Source of the DNA: DATKSS01 sp049582065
GTDB taxonomy: Bacteria > Chloroflexota > Dormibacteria > Dormibacterales > Dormibacteraceae
Assembly (NCBI GenBank): GCA_049582065.1
Contig: JBAUTF010000104.1
Location: 1 to 17,723 of the forward strand
Length of the DNA stretch: 17,723 nucleotides
Direction of reading: 5' to 3'
Of this stretch, positions 7,397-14,832 are shown piece after piece. Position numbers and translations under genes: made by a program. Every line of letters begins with the position of its first letter. The first letter of the stretch is position 1. The notes beneath the pieces were generated by a model that was not told the DNA's origin, ran no database searches, and saw only the letters and a list, made by a program, of their open reading frames with translations.

Positions 7397-7450
7397 TGGC
7401 CATCCAGAAGTCCGCAGTTGTGGCCAAGCAGAAATCCGCACCCCTGGCCA
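7397..7450. repeat. Three TGGCCA-headed repeats of 24-bp period (IS21 terminus)
   Basis: TGGCCA recurs at 7397, 7421 and 7445. The first two 24-base units share most of their interior (the third diverges after the head). Repeats of this spacing are known at IS21-family ends, where the transposase IstA binds several sites. They mark the outer end of the IS fragment. Confidence 0.65.
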
Positions 7451-7464
7451 TGGAGGTGGCGGTC

Positions 7465-7848
7465 TCAGGTCTTCGGTGCGCGACCACCTCCTCGTGACTT
7501 CGCCTCTTTCATACGGAACGATTCGCCTTCGGTGACCGCCACCACGGCGTGGTGCAGGAGACGGTCGAGCATGGGGACGGCGGTGGTGTGCTCGGGCAGG
7601 AAAGTGCCCCATTGGTCGAACGGCCGGTAGCTGGCGACGTCCAGGCTGCGTCGCTCGTAGGTGGCGGCGATGAAGCGGAACAACAGCTGCGTGCCCATGG
7701 CATCGAGCGGTGCAAGCCTGAGCTCGTCGACGATGATCAGGTCACTGCGGAGCAGGCCGTCGATGAGCTTGCCGACCGAGTTGTCAGCGAGCCCGCGATA
7801 CAGTGTTTCCACCAAGTCAGCGGCAGCGAAATAGCGGACCCGGCACCC
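7465..7848 (-). pseudogene. istB: IstB-like ATPase of IS21, C-terminal fragment
   Basis: The frame encodes CRVRYFAAADLVETLYRGLA, then NSVGKLIDGLLRSDLIIVDE (Walker B), LLFRFIAATYERRS, and LPEHTTAVPMLDRLLHHA near the end. These are characteristic of the AAA+ helper protein IstB, which assists IstA in target selection. The Walker A half of the protein is missing. The apparent first residues (MIVHRRMAG) are read from the antisense of the neighbouring IS481 gene and do not belong to IstB. Length is about half of a normal 250-aa IstB. Confidence 0.85.
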
Positions 7849-7855
7849 CGCCATT

Positions 7856-8286
7856 CTGCGGTGGACGATCATTCACGGCTCGCCTACTCGGAGATCTGCA
7901 GCGACGAACGCGGTCCAACGGCCGCTGCGTTCTGGACCCGCGCCACGGCGTTCTTTGCCGCTCACGGCATCGCGGTCCAACGCGTGCTCACCGACAACGC
8001 CTTTGCCTACCGGAACTCGATCGCCTTTCACACCGCGGTGGCCGAGAGCGGTGCCGTGCAACGGTTCATCCAGCCGCGCCGACCTCAGACCAATGGCAAG
8101 GTGGAGCGCTTCAACCGCACGCTGCTCGAGGAATGGGCGTACGTTCGCCCCTACACCTCAAACCAGCGACGGACCAAGGCCTTGACGACCTGGCTGCATA
8201 TCTACAACCATCATCGTGCCCACACGAGTCTCGGTCTGCTCCCGCCCATCTCACGTGTCAACAGTGTGTCTGGGCATTACATCTAG
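7856..8286 (+). pseudogene. IS481-family transposase, C-terminal DDE-domain fragment
   Basis: From about AVDDHSRLAYSEI to the stop at 8286 the frame matches the rve core of IS481 transposases: first catalytic Asp in VDDHSRLAY, second in VLTDNAFAYR, and the glutamate in QTNGKVERFNRTLLEEWAY, followed by NHHRAHTSLG and a terminal SGHYI. The N-terminal HTH region is gone, so only about 140 of some 320 residues remain. The true fragment begins at the junction with the IS21 piece near 7856. Earlier residues in the same open frame are antisense IstB. The last 26 bases of the gene (about 8256-8281, TGTCAACAGTG...ATTACA) resemble the IS481 terminal inverted repeat that overlaps the gene end in related elements. 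Confidence 0.85.
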
Positions 8287-8371
8287 CCCCCCGCCGCTAG
8301 GGCCGAAGGTCACATCCGAGGCCGCGCTGATAGCGGTGCTGCCCTCCACTGGGAGCAGAGCCGCGTTCTGA

Positions 8372-10027
8372 CTATGCCGCAATTGAAGATCGCGTTCGCG
8401 ACACCCCCACCGCGAGGGCGACCCCGATCACAAGAGCCGCCACCAGGTAGATGACGCTTCCGGTGCGGAGCGGCCCGATGTACGGCTCTCCGAACGCATC
8501 GAAAACCGAAATCCGCAGCACCCAATCGGGAAGTTTCGCCAGCCCGCCGAACAGGGTGATCACCCATGACGCGGCCAGGAGAAGAGTGAGCAGAGCGATG
8601 GCGAGGCCGCTGCGCAGCCAGGCGACGATGAGCAGACCCACGCCGCCGACCGCAAGCGACATCAGGACGGTGGCCCCGACCGTTCGTATGATGCCGGTGG
8701 AGTTGATTGTCATTCCCGACGACCACGCTCCCAGGGCGATTCCCGCGACTCCGCCGGCGGCCACCGCGGTCACACCGGCGACGAGAGCGGCGGTTCGCTC
8801 GAGCACCAGCCGTGAGCGGGACACCCCATGCGCCAGTGCCATCTCGGCACGTCCATGTTCGATATCACTCAGCCATCGCGCGGACTGGACGATCACATAG
8901 GCCACCGCGACCCCAAGTGTCATCGTGACCGTGAACGAGACGTACTGATCCTCGAGCGGTGCCTGGCTGGACCGTGACAGCAGCGAACGGATGAACTGGT
9001 TGTCGCGCCATGCCGTCACGACCTGGTGGCCGAGGCCGACGTACAGCCACTCCAGCACCGTGTTCCCCAGGATCCACGTGGCGAGCGCGAGGCGCTGTTC
9101 TCGGAGGGATGCCGTCCAGAGATCTCGGAGGCCGAGCGTCCGGAGCCGAATGCGATTGGGCTTGCGATGCTGGTTGCGGCGCAATGTGAGCAAGGCCGCA
9201 CCGGAGTCGCGTCGTTGGTATGCGAGCATTCCGGCAGCGGGAAACAGGAGGGCTGCGGCGCACAACGCGAGCGTGGCCCACGGCTGCACTCCATTCCCGG
9301 GAATCAGCGTCCGCGACTGTTCCGCCAGTGCGAATGGCGATATCCAGCGCACCTGGGCCAGGAACGGGAAGCCACTCGACATCGTGTTGACGAAGTACAA
9401 GCCGACGATCGTGAAACCGCTGACCGCGGCTCCGGCTCGGCCGGTTCGGGTCAACTGGGCAACGACCATCCCGATTCCGTAGCAGACCAGTGCCGTGAGC
9501 GCGATCTCGAACATCGCGGCGAATGCCCCGCTCCAGTCCGGCTGCCCCGCCGCGACCGCTCCGACCCCGATGCCGGTCCCCGCCCCGACGACAATACAGC
9601 AGAGCACCAGAACGAACGACACGAGTCTGTCGCGCAGCAGGACCCATCGCGGGCGTCCTGTTGACAGCCACATCTCGGTCAGGCCGGCCTCCTCGTCGCC
9701 GCGCGCCGCGCGCGCACCCTGGATCGCGGCGTAGATGCCGAGGAAGAGGATGACATACCCGAGGTTGTGATAGGTGAAGTAGCCGCCGTAGGTGTCGAGA
9801 CGTTCGGCAGGTCCGGTGAGCGGTCGCATTGCATCCGCCGTCGGCTGGGCGAGCGCTGCGAACTTCGCCGCACCACCCATGCTGTTGATGGTGTCGTGAT
9901 AGAACGTGCCGAACCAGTACGCAACCGCGCCGGAGCCGACGGCCCAGCTCAACAGGCCGACCCGGTGACCCCTGAGCGCGAGTCCGATCAGGCTACGGGG
10001 CGCCTGCCACCTTGATGTGATGTGCAA
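8372..10027 (-). CDS. ABC-2 type exporter permease, duplicated (polyketide-antibiotic exporter type)
   Basis: This 551-aa membrane protein has about 12 hydrophobic segments arranged as two similar halves, each starting with a basic stretch and an ABC-2 permease core (first half near EEAGLTEMWLSTGRPRWVLL, second near HGRAEMALAHGVSRSRLVLE). This matches the double-length exporters annotated as polyketide antibiotic exporters. The start is a TTG at 10027-10025, chosen because a strong AGGAGG sits six bases upstream on the minus strand and no other start occurs before the first membrane segment. The gene overlaps the 3' end of the ATPase gene by 35 bases, so the two should be co-translated. The exported compound is unknown; resistance to a hydrophobic antibiotic is the likely role. 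Confidence 0.9.
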   Translation of the reverse strand: MHITSRWQAPRSLIGLALRGHRVGLLSWAVGSGAVAYWFGTFYHDTINSMGGAAKFAALAQPTADAMRPLTGPAERLDTYGGYFTYHNLGYVILFLGIYAAIQGARAARGDEEAGLTEMWLSTGRPRWVLLRDRLVSFVLVLCCIVVGAGTGIGVGAVAAGQPDWSGAFAAMFEIALTALVCYGIGMVVAQLTRTGRAGAAVSGFTIVGLYFVNTMSSGFPFLAQVRWISPFALAEQSRTLIPGNGVQPWATLALCAAALLFPAAGMLAYQRRDSGAALLTLRRNQHRKPNRIRLRTLGLRDLWTASLREQRLALATWILGNTVLEWLYVGLGHQVVTAWRDNQFIRSLLSRSSQAPLEDQYVSFTVTMTLGVAVAYVIVQSARWLSDIEHGRAEMALAHGVSRSRLVLERTAALVAGVTAVAAGGVAGIALGAWSSGMTINSTGIIRTVGATVLMSLAVGGVGLLIVAWLRSGLAIALLTLLLAASWVITLFGGLAKLPDWVLRISVFDAFGEPYIGPLRTGSVIYLVAALVIGVALAVGVSRTRSSIAA

Positions 10028-10892
10028 GGAAGACCTCCTCGAGGCTCATCTCCTCACTGTCGAGTTCGAGGATTCCGGCCGGCTCCAGCGCTGCGATGAA
10101 CGGACCGAAATCCCCCTGCATGCGGCAGAACACGTGATGATCGACCAGCTTCAGATCACTCACTCCCGGAATGTCCGCGAGCCCGGACGGGGGCGGATCG
10201 TCTCGCAGCCACACGTCCACCCGATGCACATGGACTTCGCGCAGCGACTCGAGCGTTCCTTCGGTTCTCAGGCGACCGCCGGCGACGATACCGATCCGGT
10301 CGCAGAGCTCCTGCACCTCCGACAGCACATGTGAGGAGAGGAAGATCGTGGCCCCCGTCGATGCCGCCTCGTGCACCAACTCCTGGAACTCCTGCTGCAT
10401 CAGTGGATCCAGGCCGAGTGTCGGTTCGTCGAGAATCAGCGCTCTGGGGTTGTGCATGAAGGCCTGCACCAACGCGATCTTCTGTTTGTTGCCATGGGAG
10501 TACTCGCGGTACTTCCGATTCAAGTCGAGTTCGAAACGATTGGCGAGCGCGATGATGCGCGTTCCGTCGACGTGTCCTCGGAGGTTCGCCAGCAGCTGAA
10601 GCAACGCCGCACCCGTGTACTGGGGATAGTCCGGCAACTCACCTGGGACGTACCCCACCAGTTGCTTGATGGCCAGTGAGTCCCTCCTGGTATCGAGGCC
10701 GGCAACGGTCGCCGTGCCGCGTGTGGGACGGATGAAATCCATGAGCAGCCTGATGGTGGTGCTCTTGCCAGCCCCGTTGGGCCCGATCAACCCGAAGACG
10801 TCGCCCGGCTCGATCTCCAAATCAAGGTCGAAGATGCCATGCCCCTCGCCGAAATCCTTGGTGAGGCCTGACGCCGAGATCGATGCAACCAT
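9993..10892 (-). CDS. ABC exporter ATP-binding protein, partner of the duplicated permease
   Basis: This 299-aa ATPase drives the adjacent permease. It contains Walker A GPNGAGKST (37-45), signature-region SHGNKQK, Walker B with ALILDEPTLGLDP, the SSHVLSEVQELCDR switch region, and a divergent C-terminal domain ending in SLEEVFLAHH, typical of the DrrA/NatA-like exporters. The start is placed at ATG 10892 (MVASISASGLTKDF). A longer in-frame start at 10922 adds ten residues unlike the family. It shares the unusual S-x-G-N-x-Q-K signature with the ATPase at 1993-2907, so the two are paralogues of one exporter subfamily. The upstream region to 11010 should carry the promoter, but none is clear. 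Confidence 0.95.
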   Translation of the reverse strand: MVASISASGLTKDFGEGHGIFDLDLEIEPGDVFGLIGPNGAGKSTTIRLLMDFIRPTRGTATVAGLDTRRDSLAIKQLVGYVPGELPDYPQYTGAALLQLLANLRGHVDGTRIIALANRFELDLNRKYREYSHGNKQKIALVQAFMHNPRALILDEPTLGLDPLMQQEFQELVHEAASTGATIFLSSHVLSEVQELCDRIGIVAGGRLRTEGTLESLREVHVHRVDVWLRDDPPPSGLADIPGVSDLKLVDHHVFCRMQGDFGPFIAALEPAGILELDSEEMSLEEVFLAHHIKVAGAP

Positions 10893-11010
10893 GACCCCAG
10901 TGTCTCGCCCGACCGTCCGCACGCCCAGAGGCCAACGTCACCAAACGGCCAGGACCTGCGGCGGTGGTCGTGAAAGCTCCTGCGGTCGCTCCAGCCACGG
11001 CATCCGTGCG

Positions 11011-11294
11011 TCAGGCCTCGGCAGCCACTACTCCCGTCGTCCGCGCCGCCGCGTCCATCCGCTCGATCTCCGGTGTTGCGCCAAGCCGCGTGAAGGCCGA
11101 GCGCGCTTGGATCAGCAGCTCAGCCGCGTCGCCATCGCGTTCCTGGCGCAGCAGCCATTGAAGAACTCCAGTTGCGTGACCGCCAACCAGAAAGGCCGCG
11201 TCAGCGCGGCAAAGGCGTCGAGCGCGAGCGCGAAATCATCGGCGACTTCGGCCCATCTTCGCGACTCGCCGCCGAGGCGAGCGCTCGGAGCAGA
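11011..11294 (-). pseudogene. Remnant of a large ATPase/cyclase-type transcriptional regulator (C-terminal TPR end)
   Basis: Two minus-strand frames together read like the C-terminus of long AAA/TPR regulators (adenylate-cyclase or LuxR/BTAD-type). The upstream frame gives SRRWAEVADDFALALDAFAA then LTRPFWLAVTQLE. About 11160 the homology moves by one base to a frame with LQWLLRQERDGDAAELLIQA and RSAFTRLGATPEIERMDAAA, ending at a TGA (11013-11011). The pattern F-x-x-L-x-R-P-F-W-L-A-x-x-x-L-E then A-x-x-L-L-x-x-A-R-x-x-F-x-x-L-x-A-x-P-x-x-x-R is typical of that family. A stop lies just upstream of the remnant (11297-11295). Only about 90 residues of a protein normally near 1,000 survive, so it is a decayed relic. 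Confidence 0.55.
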
Positions 11295-11479
11295 TCATGC
11301 GTGCGACAGGTATTGGGATCGGAGTACACGACTGGCGCAGCCGCCGGGAGCCGCCCCGAGATGGAAGCCCACAAGAAGACGCTGCTGCGGCCCATTCGGT
11401 TGCGTGACCATTGGCCCTGGCATGACCTGTGGGCCGGCTGCTAGCCTGACCCAACGAGCAGACGGCTTCGAAGCGGGAG

Positions 11480-14203
11480 ATGAGAACTACATCAAGCCGC
11501 CCAGGGTCGGCGTCGCCGCCGTGGTGGACCATGCCGGTGGCCGCCGTCGCGGGGCAGCTCCACACGGATGAGCGCCGGGGACTGGCATCCGATGATGTCG
11601 CCCAGCGTCTCGTGCAGTCGGGTGCCAACGAGCTCATCGAGCGGCCACCACGACCGGCGTGGCGGATGGCAATCGATCAGGTGGCAAACACCATTACCGT
11701 AGTCCTGCTCATCGCCGCCGGAGTCACCATCTTCGTCGGCGATCCACGCGACACCGTCGTTATCGCCGTCGTGGTGCTCCTCAACGCCGGGATCGGCTTC
11801 TATCAGGAGCGCAGCGCCGTGCGCGCCATGGCGGCGCTCAAGCGCCTCGCCACGCCGGAGGCTCGCGTGATACGCGACGGCGAGGTTCGGTCGATCCCAG
11901 CGCGCGATGTGGTTCCGGGCGACCTCCTCCGGCTCGACGTCGGAGACGTGGTCGCTGCCGATGCGCGCCTCGTCGAGGCGCCCGGCCTGCGTGTCAACGA
12001 GGCTGCTCTCACCGGCGAATCGGTTTCCGTCGACAAGAGTGACGAGGCAATTCCGCTGGCTGACGCTCCCATTGCGGAGCGCACGTCGATGGTCTTCAGG
12101 GGCACTGCCATCTCGGCGGGACGCGGGATCGCGATCGTCACCGAAACCGGCATGGCGACAGAACTGGGTCGCATCGCCCGCCTCCTGGAGACCCATGCGC
12201 CGCCGACGCCACTCCAGCGGCGGCTTGCGGCCCTCGGCCGGCAGATCGCCGCAGGTGCGGTGGTGCTCTCCGGGGTCGTCTTCGCCGTTGGTGCACTCGG
12301 CGGCCAACCGGTGACGCGGATGCTGCTCACCGCGGTCAGCCTTGCAGTCGCAGCCATCCCAGAGTCCCTACCCGCGGTCGTCACCATCTCGCTGGCGCTG
12401 GGCGCACAGCGTATGGCCCGCCAGCACGCCGTCATCCGCAAGCTCGTGGCCGTCGAGACGTTGGGCTCGGTTACCGTGATCGCAACCGACAAGACGGGCA
12501 CGCTGACTCGCGGCGAAATGCAGGTCGAGTGGCTGTGGATCCCTGATGCTGGGGAATTTCACGTCGAGGGAGACGGCTACGCCCCGGAGGGTCGAATTGC
12601 CGGCGTCGGCGCTGAGGGTCACCTTCCGGTATCCTTGCGCCTTCTCCTTCGCACCGCGGTGCTCTGCAACGATGCGGCCCTGGTTCACCCGCGGGGAGCG
12701 GGTGACGTCTGGGAGGCGGTCGGTGACCCGACCGAAGCCGCGCTGCTGTCGCTGGCAGGAAAGGCGGGTCTGTCCCGTGACGACCTGCTGCGCCGGCATC
12801 CACGCCGCTTCGAGGTTGCCTTCGACGCGCGGCGGAGGCGGATGACCACCGTGCACGGCGGCGCCGGGAAGACGATCGTCGCTACGAAGGGTGCGCTCGA
12901 GGCGGTGCTGCCGCTCGTCGCCCCATCTCCCCACGGCGACGGCGAGACGCGCGGAGATGCTGCCCTCGACGAGGCGCGTCACCGCGCTCGAGCCTACGGC
13001 GAGCGCGGGTATCGCGTCCTTGCCCTGGCAGGCGCCGAGTTGCCCGTTGACGTAGGAGCCGGTGGGGCGGAATCCGTCCCGCTCCGGCTGTATGGGCTCG
13101 TCGCAATGACCGATCCGCCACGGCCTGAGGCCGCAGCATCGGTCGTCGCGGCGCAACGCGCGGGAGTGCGCACCGTGATGATCTCCGGTGACCAGCCGGC
13201 GACCGCACGGGCCATCGCTGCGAGGCTCGGCATCCTCGACCAGGGCGCGGTGATGACGGGGTCGGAGCTCGCGAGCGAAACGGCCGCGGGTCGTAGTGCC
13301 CACCTTCGCGACGTCTCAGTCTTCGCCAGGACAACCTCGGAGCAGAAGCTCGACATCGTGCGCGCATGGCAGGGCGCCAACGAAATCGTGGCCATGACGG
13401 GAGACGGGGTCAACGACGCTCCGGCGCTGCTCCGCGCGGACATCGGCGTGGCCATGGGGATCACCGGCACCGAGGTTGCCAAGGAAGCGTCAGACATGGT
13501 GTTGGCTGATGACAACTTCGCGACGATCGTGTCGGCCATCCGGGAGGGCCGCCGCATCTACGACAACATTCGCCGCTTCGTCCGCTACGGTCTCACCGGC
13601 GGCGCCGCCGAGGTCTGGGTCATGCTCGCGGGGCCTCTGGTCGGCATGCCGCTCCCGCTCCTGCCAGTTCAGATCCTGTGGGTGAACCTGCTCACGCACG
13701 GTCTGCCCGGGATTGCGCTCGGTGTCGAGGCGGCTGAGCCCAACGCGATGGACCGTCCACCCCGGCGCCCTGACGAGAACATCCTCGGCCGTGGTCTCTG
13801 GCAGCACATCGGGGTGATGGGTGTCATCACTGCTGTGGTCGCTCTCGGCCTCGGAGTCTGGGAGCGGTCGCACGGTGGTCCTTGGCAGACGATGCTGTTC
13901 ACCGCACTGGCGTTTCTTCAGCTGGGCGATGCGCTTGCAGTTCGTTCAGAGGGGGCGTCGGTGTTTCGTTTGGGCTTGCTGTCGAACCGATTCCTCACCC
14001 TGACAGTGCTGGGCACGCTCGCGCTCCAGCTCGGCATCATCTACTGGGCGCCGGCGCAGCAGGCCATGGCAACAGAGCCTCTGGGGATAGTCGACTTGGT
14101 TACGGTTCTCGCAATCTCGACGGCCACGTTCTGGGCGATTGAATTCGAGAAGCTTGTATGTCGGGTGTTGGCGCGGCGTGCCGTGGGACTCACGCCTCAG
14201 TAG
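11480..14203 (+). CDS. P-type cation-transporting ATPase (P2-like)
   Basis: This 907-aa pump should use ATP to move a cation across the cytoplasmic membrane. In order: cation-ATPase N-terminal domain (about 15-65), M1-M2, actuator domain with TGES (178-181), M4 with PESLPA (294-299), phosphorylation motif DKTGTLT (D337), nucleotide-binding domain, MISGDQP in place of MTGDHP, TGDGVNDAP (640-648), and M5-M10 with LWVNLLTHGLPGIALGVE in M6. Layout is that of Ca2+-ATPases. However, the M6 aspartate that binds calcium (N-x-x-T-D in SERCA) is histidine here, and the M5 asparagine is replaced in TGGAAEV while its glutamate is kept, so the ion may not be calcium. The start is ATG 11480, which keeps the family-like PWWTMPVAAV region; ATG 11534 is an alternative. 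The gene stands alone, with no clear promoter. Confidence 0.95.
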   Translation: MRTTSSRPGSASPPWWTMPVAAVAGQLHTDERRGLASDDVAQRLVQSGANELIERPPRPAWRMAIDQVANTITVVLLIAAGVTIFVGDPRDTVVIAVVVLLNAGIGFYQERSAVRAMAALKRLATPEARVIRDGEVRSIPARDVVPGDLLRLDVGDVVAADARLVEAPGLRVNEAALTGESVSVDKSDEAIPLADAPIAERTSMVFRGTAISAGRGIAIVTETGMATELGRIARLLETHAPPTPLQRRLAALGRQIAAGAVVLSGVVFAVGALGGQPVTRMLLTAVSLAVAAIPESLPAVVTISLALGAQRMARQHAVIRKLVAVETLGSVTVIATDKTGTLTRGEMQVEWLWIPDAGEFHVEGDGYAPEGRIAGVGAEGHLPVSLRLLLRTAVLCNDAALVHPRGAGDVWEAVGDPTEAALLSLAGKAGLSRDDLLRRHPRRFEVAFDARRRRMTTVHGGAGKTIVATKGALEAVLPLVAPSPHGDGETRGDAALDEARHRARAYGERGYRVLALAGAELPVDVGAGGAESVPLRLYGLVAMTDPPRPEAAASVVAAQRAGVRTVMISGDQPATARAIAARLGILDQGAVMTGSELASETAAGRSAHLRDVSVFARTTSEQKLDIVRAWQGANEIVAMTGDGVNDAPALLRADIGVAMGITGTEVAKEASDMVLADDNFATIVSAIREGRRIYDNIRRFVRYGLTGGAAEVWVMLAGPLVGMPLPLLPVQILWVNLLTHGLPGIALGVEAAEPNAMDRPPRRPDENILGRGLWQHIGVMGVITAVVALGLGVWERSHGGPWQTMLFTALAFLQLGDALAVRSEGASVFRLGLLSNRFLTLTVLGTLALQLGIIYWAPAQQAMATEPLGIVDLVTVLAISTATFWAIEFEKLVCRVLARRAVGLTPQ

Positions 14204-14535
14204 CAACCGAGTCCGTTGAGCGCCTCGACTTCAGCGAGCTGACGCCCGCTACCGCCACACCGAACAATCCTATCGGTGGTCGCCTTGGTGCCCATCGCCG
14301 AGCGGGTGAAGACTGTCAGCGCTCCCACGACCAGTGCCACGCCCCCTCGAAGCTCGAGTGCCTCAAGGCCGCTGCCGGCGTCAACGACGAACTCGACGAA
14401 CGTTACAGGGGTACCGTGGCACACAGAGTCGGCGCCAGGCGAGCAACCCGCTCGAATTGGACGGGAGCGTTCGCTCAGTTCGAGCCGTTCATGGTGTCGG
14501 TCCCAGCGGTTATCGTCCGCCGAGAGTCGCGCTAC

Positions 14536-14620
14536 CTAGAGTGGTTTTGCAGGAAAGAACATCAATCAGGGAATGAGTACTCGTCCCTGCAAAGTGACTG
14601 ATCCCCGCAAGTTGGAATCC
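14536..14620. repeat. Diverged partial third copy of the att arm
   Basis: TAGAGTGGTTTTG at 14537-14549 is identical to 4750-4762 and 14763-14775, and TTGGAATCC about 75 bases further matches the end of the arm (tail TGGAATCCACTG is shared with copy A). Spacing between the two blocks is longer than in copies A and B, and the tRNA part is absent. It may be a decayed older junction. Confidence 0.35.
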
Positions 14621-14650
14621 ACTGCAACTGAGTAGACTGCAACTGAGTAG
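14621..14650. repeat. Perfect 2 x 15-bp tandem repeat
   Basis: ACTGCAACTGAGTAG occurs twice without a gap, followed by further ACTGC-containing words up to the start of repeat copy B. It lies 34 bp left of the tRNA-derived segment. It could hold integrase arm-type binding sites or be a slippage product. Confidence 0.7.
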
Positions 14651-14683
14651 AAATGACTGCACTGCCCTGCAATGGGCTGCGAA

Positions 14684-14730
14684 TCGGGGAGACAGGACTC
14701 GAACCTGCGACCCCTGGTCCCCCAGACTAG
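14684..14730 (-). pseudogene. tRNA-Pro(GGG) 3'-half remnant within repeat copy B
   Basis: The structure is the same as in copy A: loop CTGGGGG, ACCAG, GGGTC, T arm GCAGG-TTCGAGT-CCTGT, acceptor CTCCCCG and discriminator A, with no CCA. The 5' anticodon strand is CTAGT, one base from the pairing form CTGGT, so this copy is closer to an intact tRNA than copy A (CTAAT). No 5' half is present. Confidence 0.7.
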
Positions 14731-14832
14731 TCCTCATTTACCGATGAGTGCTGAGTTCGATTTAGAGTGGTTTTGTGGGGAACTGGTTGGAATGACGACT
14801 AGAGCGCGTGTATTGGAATCCGTTGGACTCGC
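14684..14832. repeat. Attachment-like direct repeat, copy B
   Basis: This is the right copy of the 149-bp repeat, in the same orientation as copy A, with the tRNA-Pro 3' end at its left edge and the shared arm to the right. The match stops sharply on both sides. In an attL/attR pair only the core should be shared, so the shared 102-bp arm suggests two related elements that inserted at the same kind of site, or a duplication. Confidence 0.75.

Larger units (their letters stand above)
7391..7851 (-). mobile_element. IS21-family insertion sequence, right-end fragment
   Basis: The fragment comprises an IS21-type end (starting TGTCAATGGCC at 7391) and the C-terminal part of istB. The terminal region has TGGCCA at 7397, 7421 and 7445, a perfect 24-base period, with similar unit interiors (CAGAAGTCCGCA and CAGAAATCCGCA), as expected for the multiple transposase-binding repeats in IS21 ends. 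The istA gene, the N-terminal half of istB and the other end are absent. It stops abruptly near 7848-7856, where an IS481 fragment on the opposite strand begins. The element cannot move by itself. Confidence 0.75.
14204..14683. other. Non-coding stretch with repeat remnants
   Basis: No supported gene. A minus-strand frame (14197-14424) has one apolar stretch and distant resemblance to small membrane proteins, but it is not convincing. The right part carries a diverged third piece of the att arm and a perfect 15-bp tandem repeat, listed separately. Confidence 0.5.

Noticed and set aside
7391..7450. Regular TGGCCA repeats as a possible CRISPR array
   Set aside because: The period is only 24 bp with three heads and no distinct spacers; they fit IS21 terminal repeats next to istB.
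10666..11571. Plus-strand frame of 301 codons across the exporter start
   Set aside because: The first third is antisense to the ABC ATPase and the rest crosses the regulator relic; no motif is present.
12368..13303. Minus-strand frame of 311 codons inside the P-type ATPase gene
   Set aside because: It lies fully opposite conserved ATPase motifs, has no start signal and encodes low-complexity residues.
14197..14424. Minus-strand frame with an apolar stretch (GGVALVVGALTVF), faintly like DUF1622 membrane proteins
   Set aside because: Only about 25 residues are suggestive, there is no Shine-Dalgarno, and the rest does not fit the family.
14672..14740. Plus-strand peptide SGRQDSNLRPLVPQTS and minus-strand GDQGSQVRVLSP
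   Set aside because: These are translations of the tRNA 3' end, often seen as false proteins; the DNA is a tRNA remnant.
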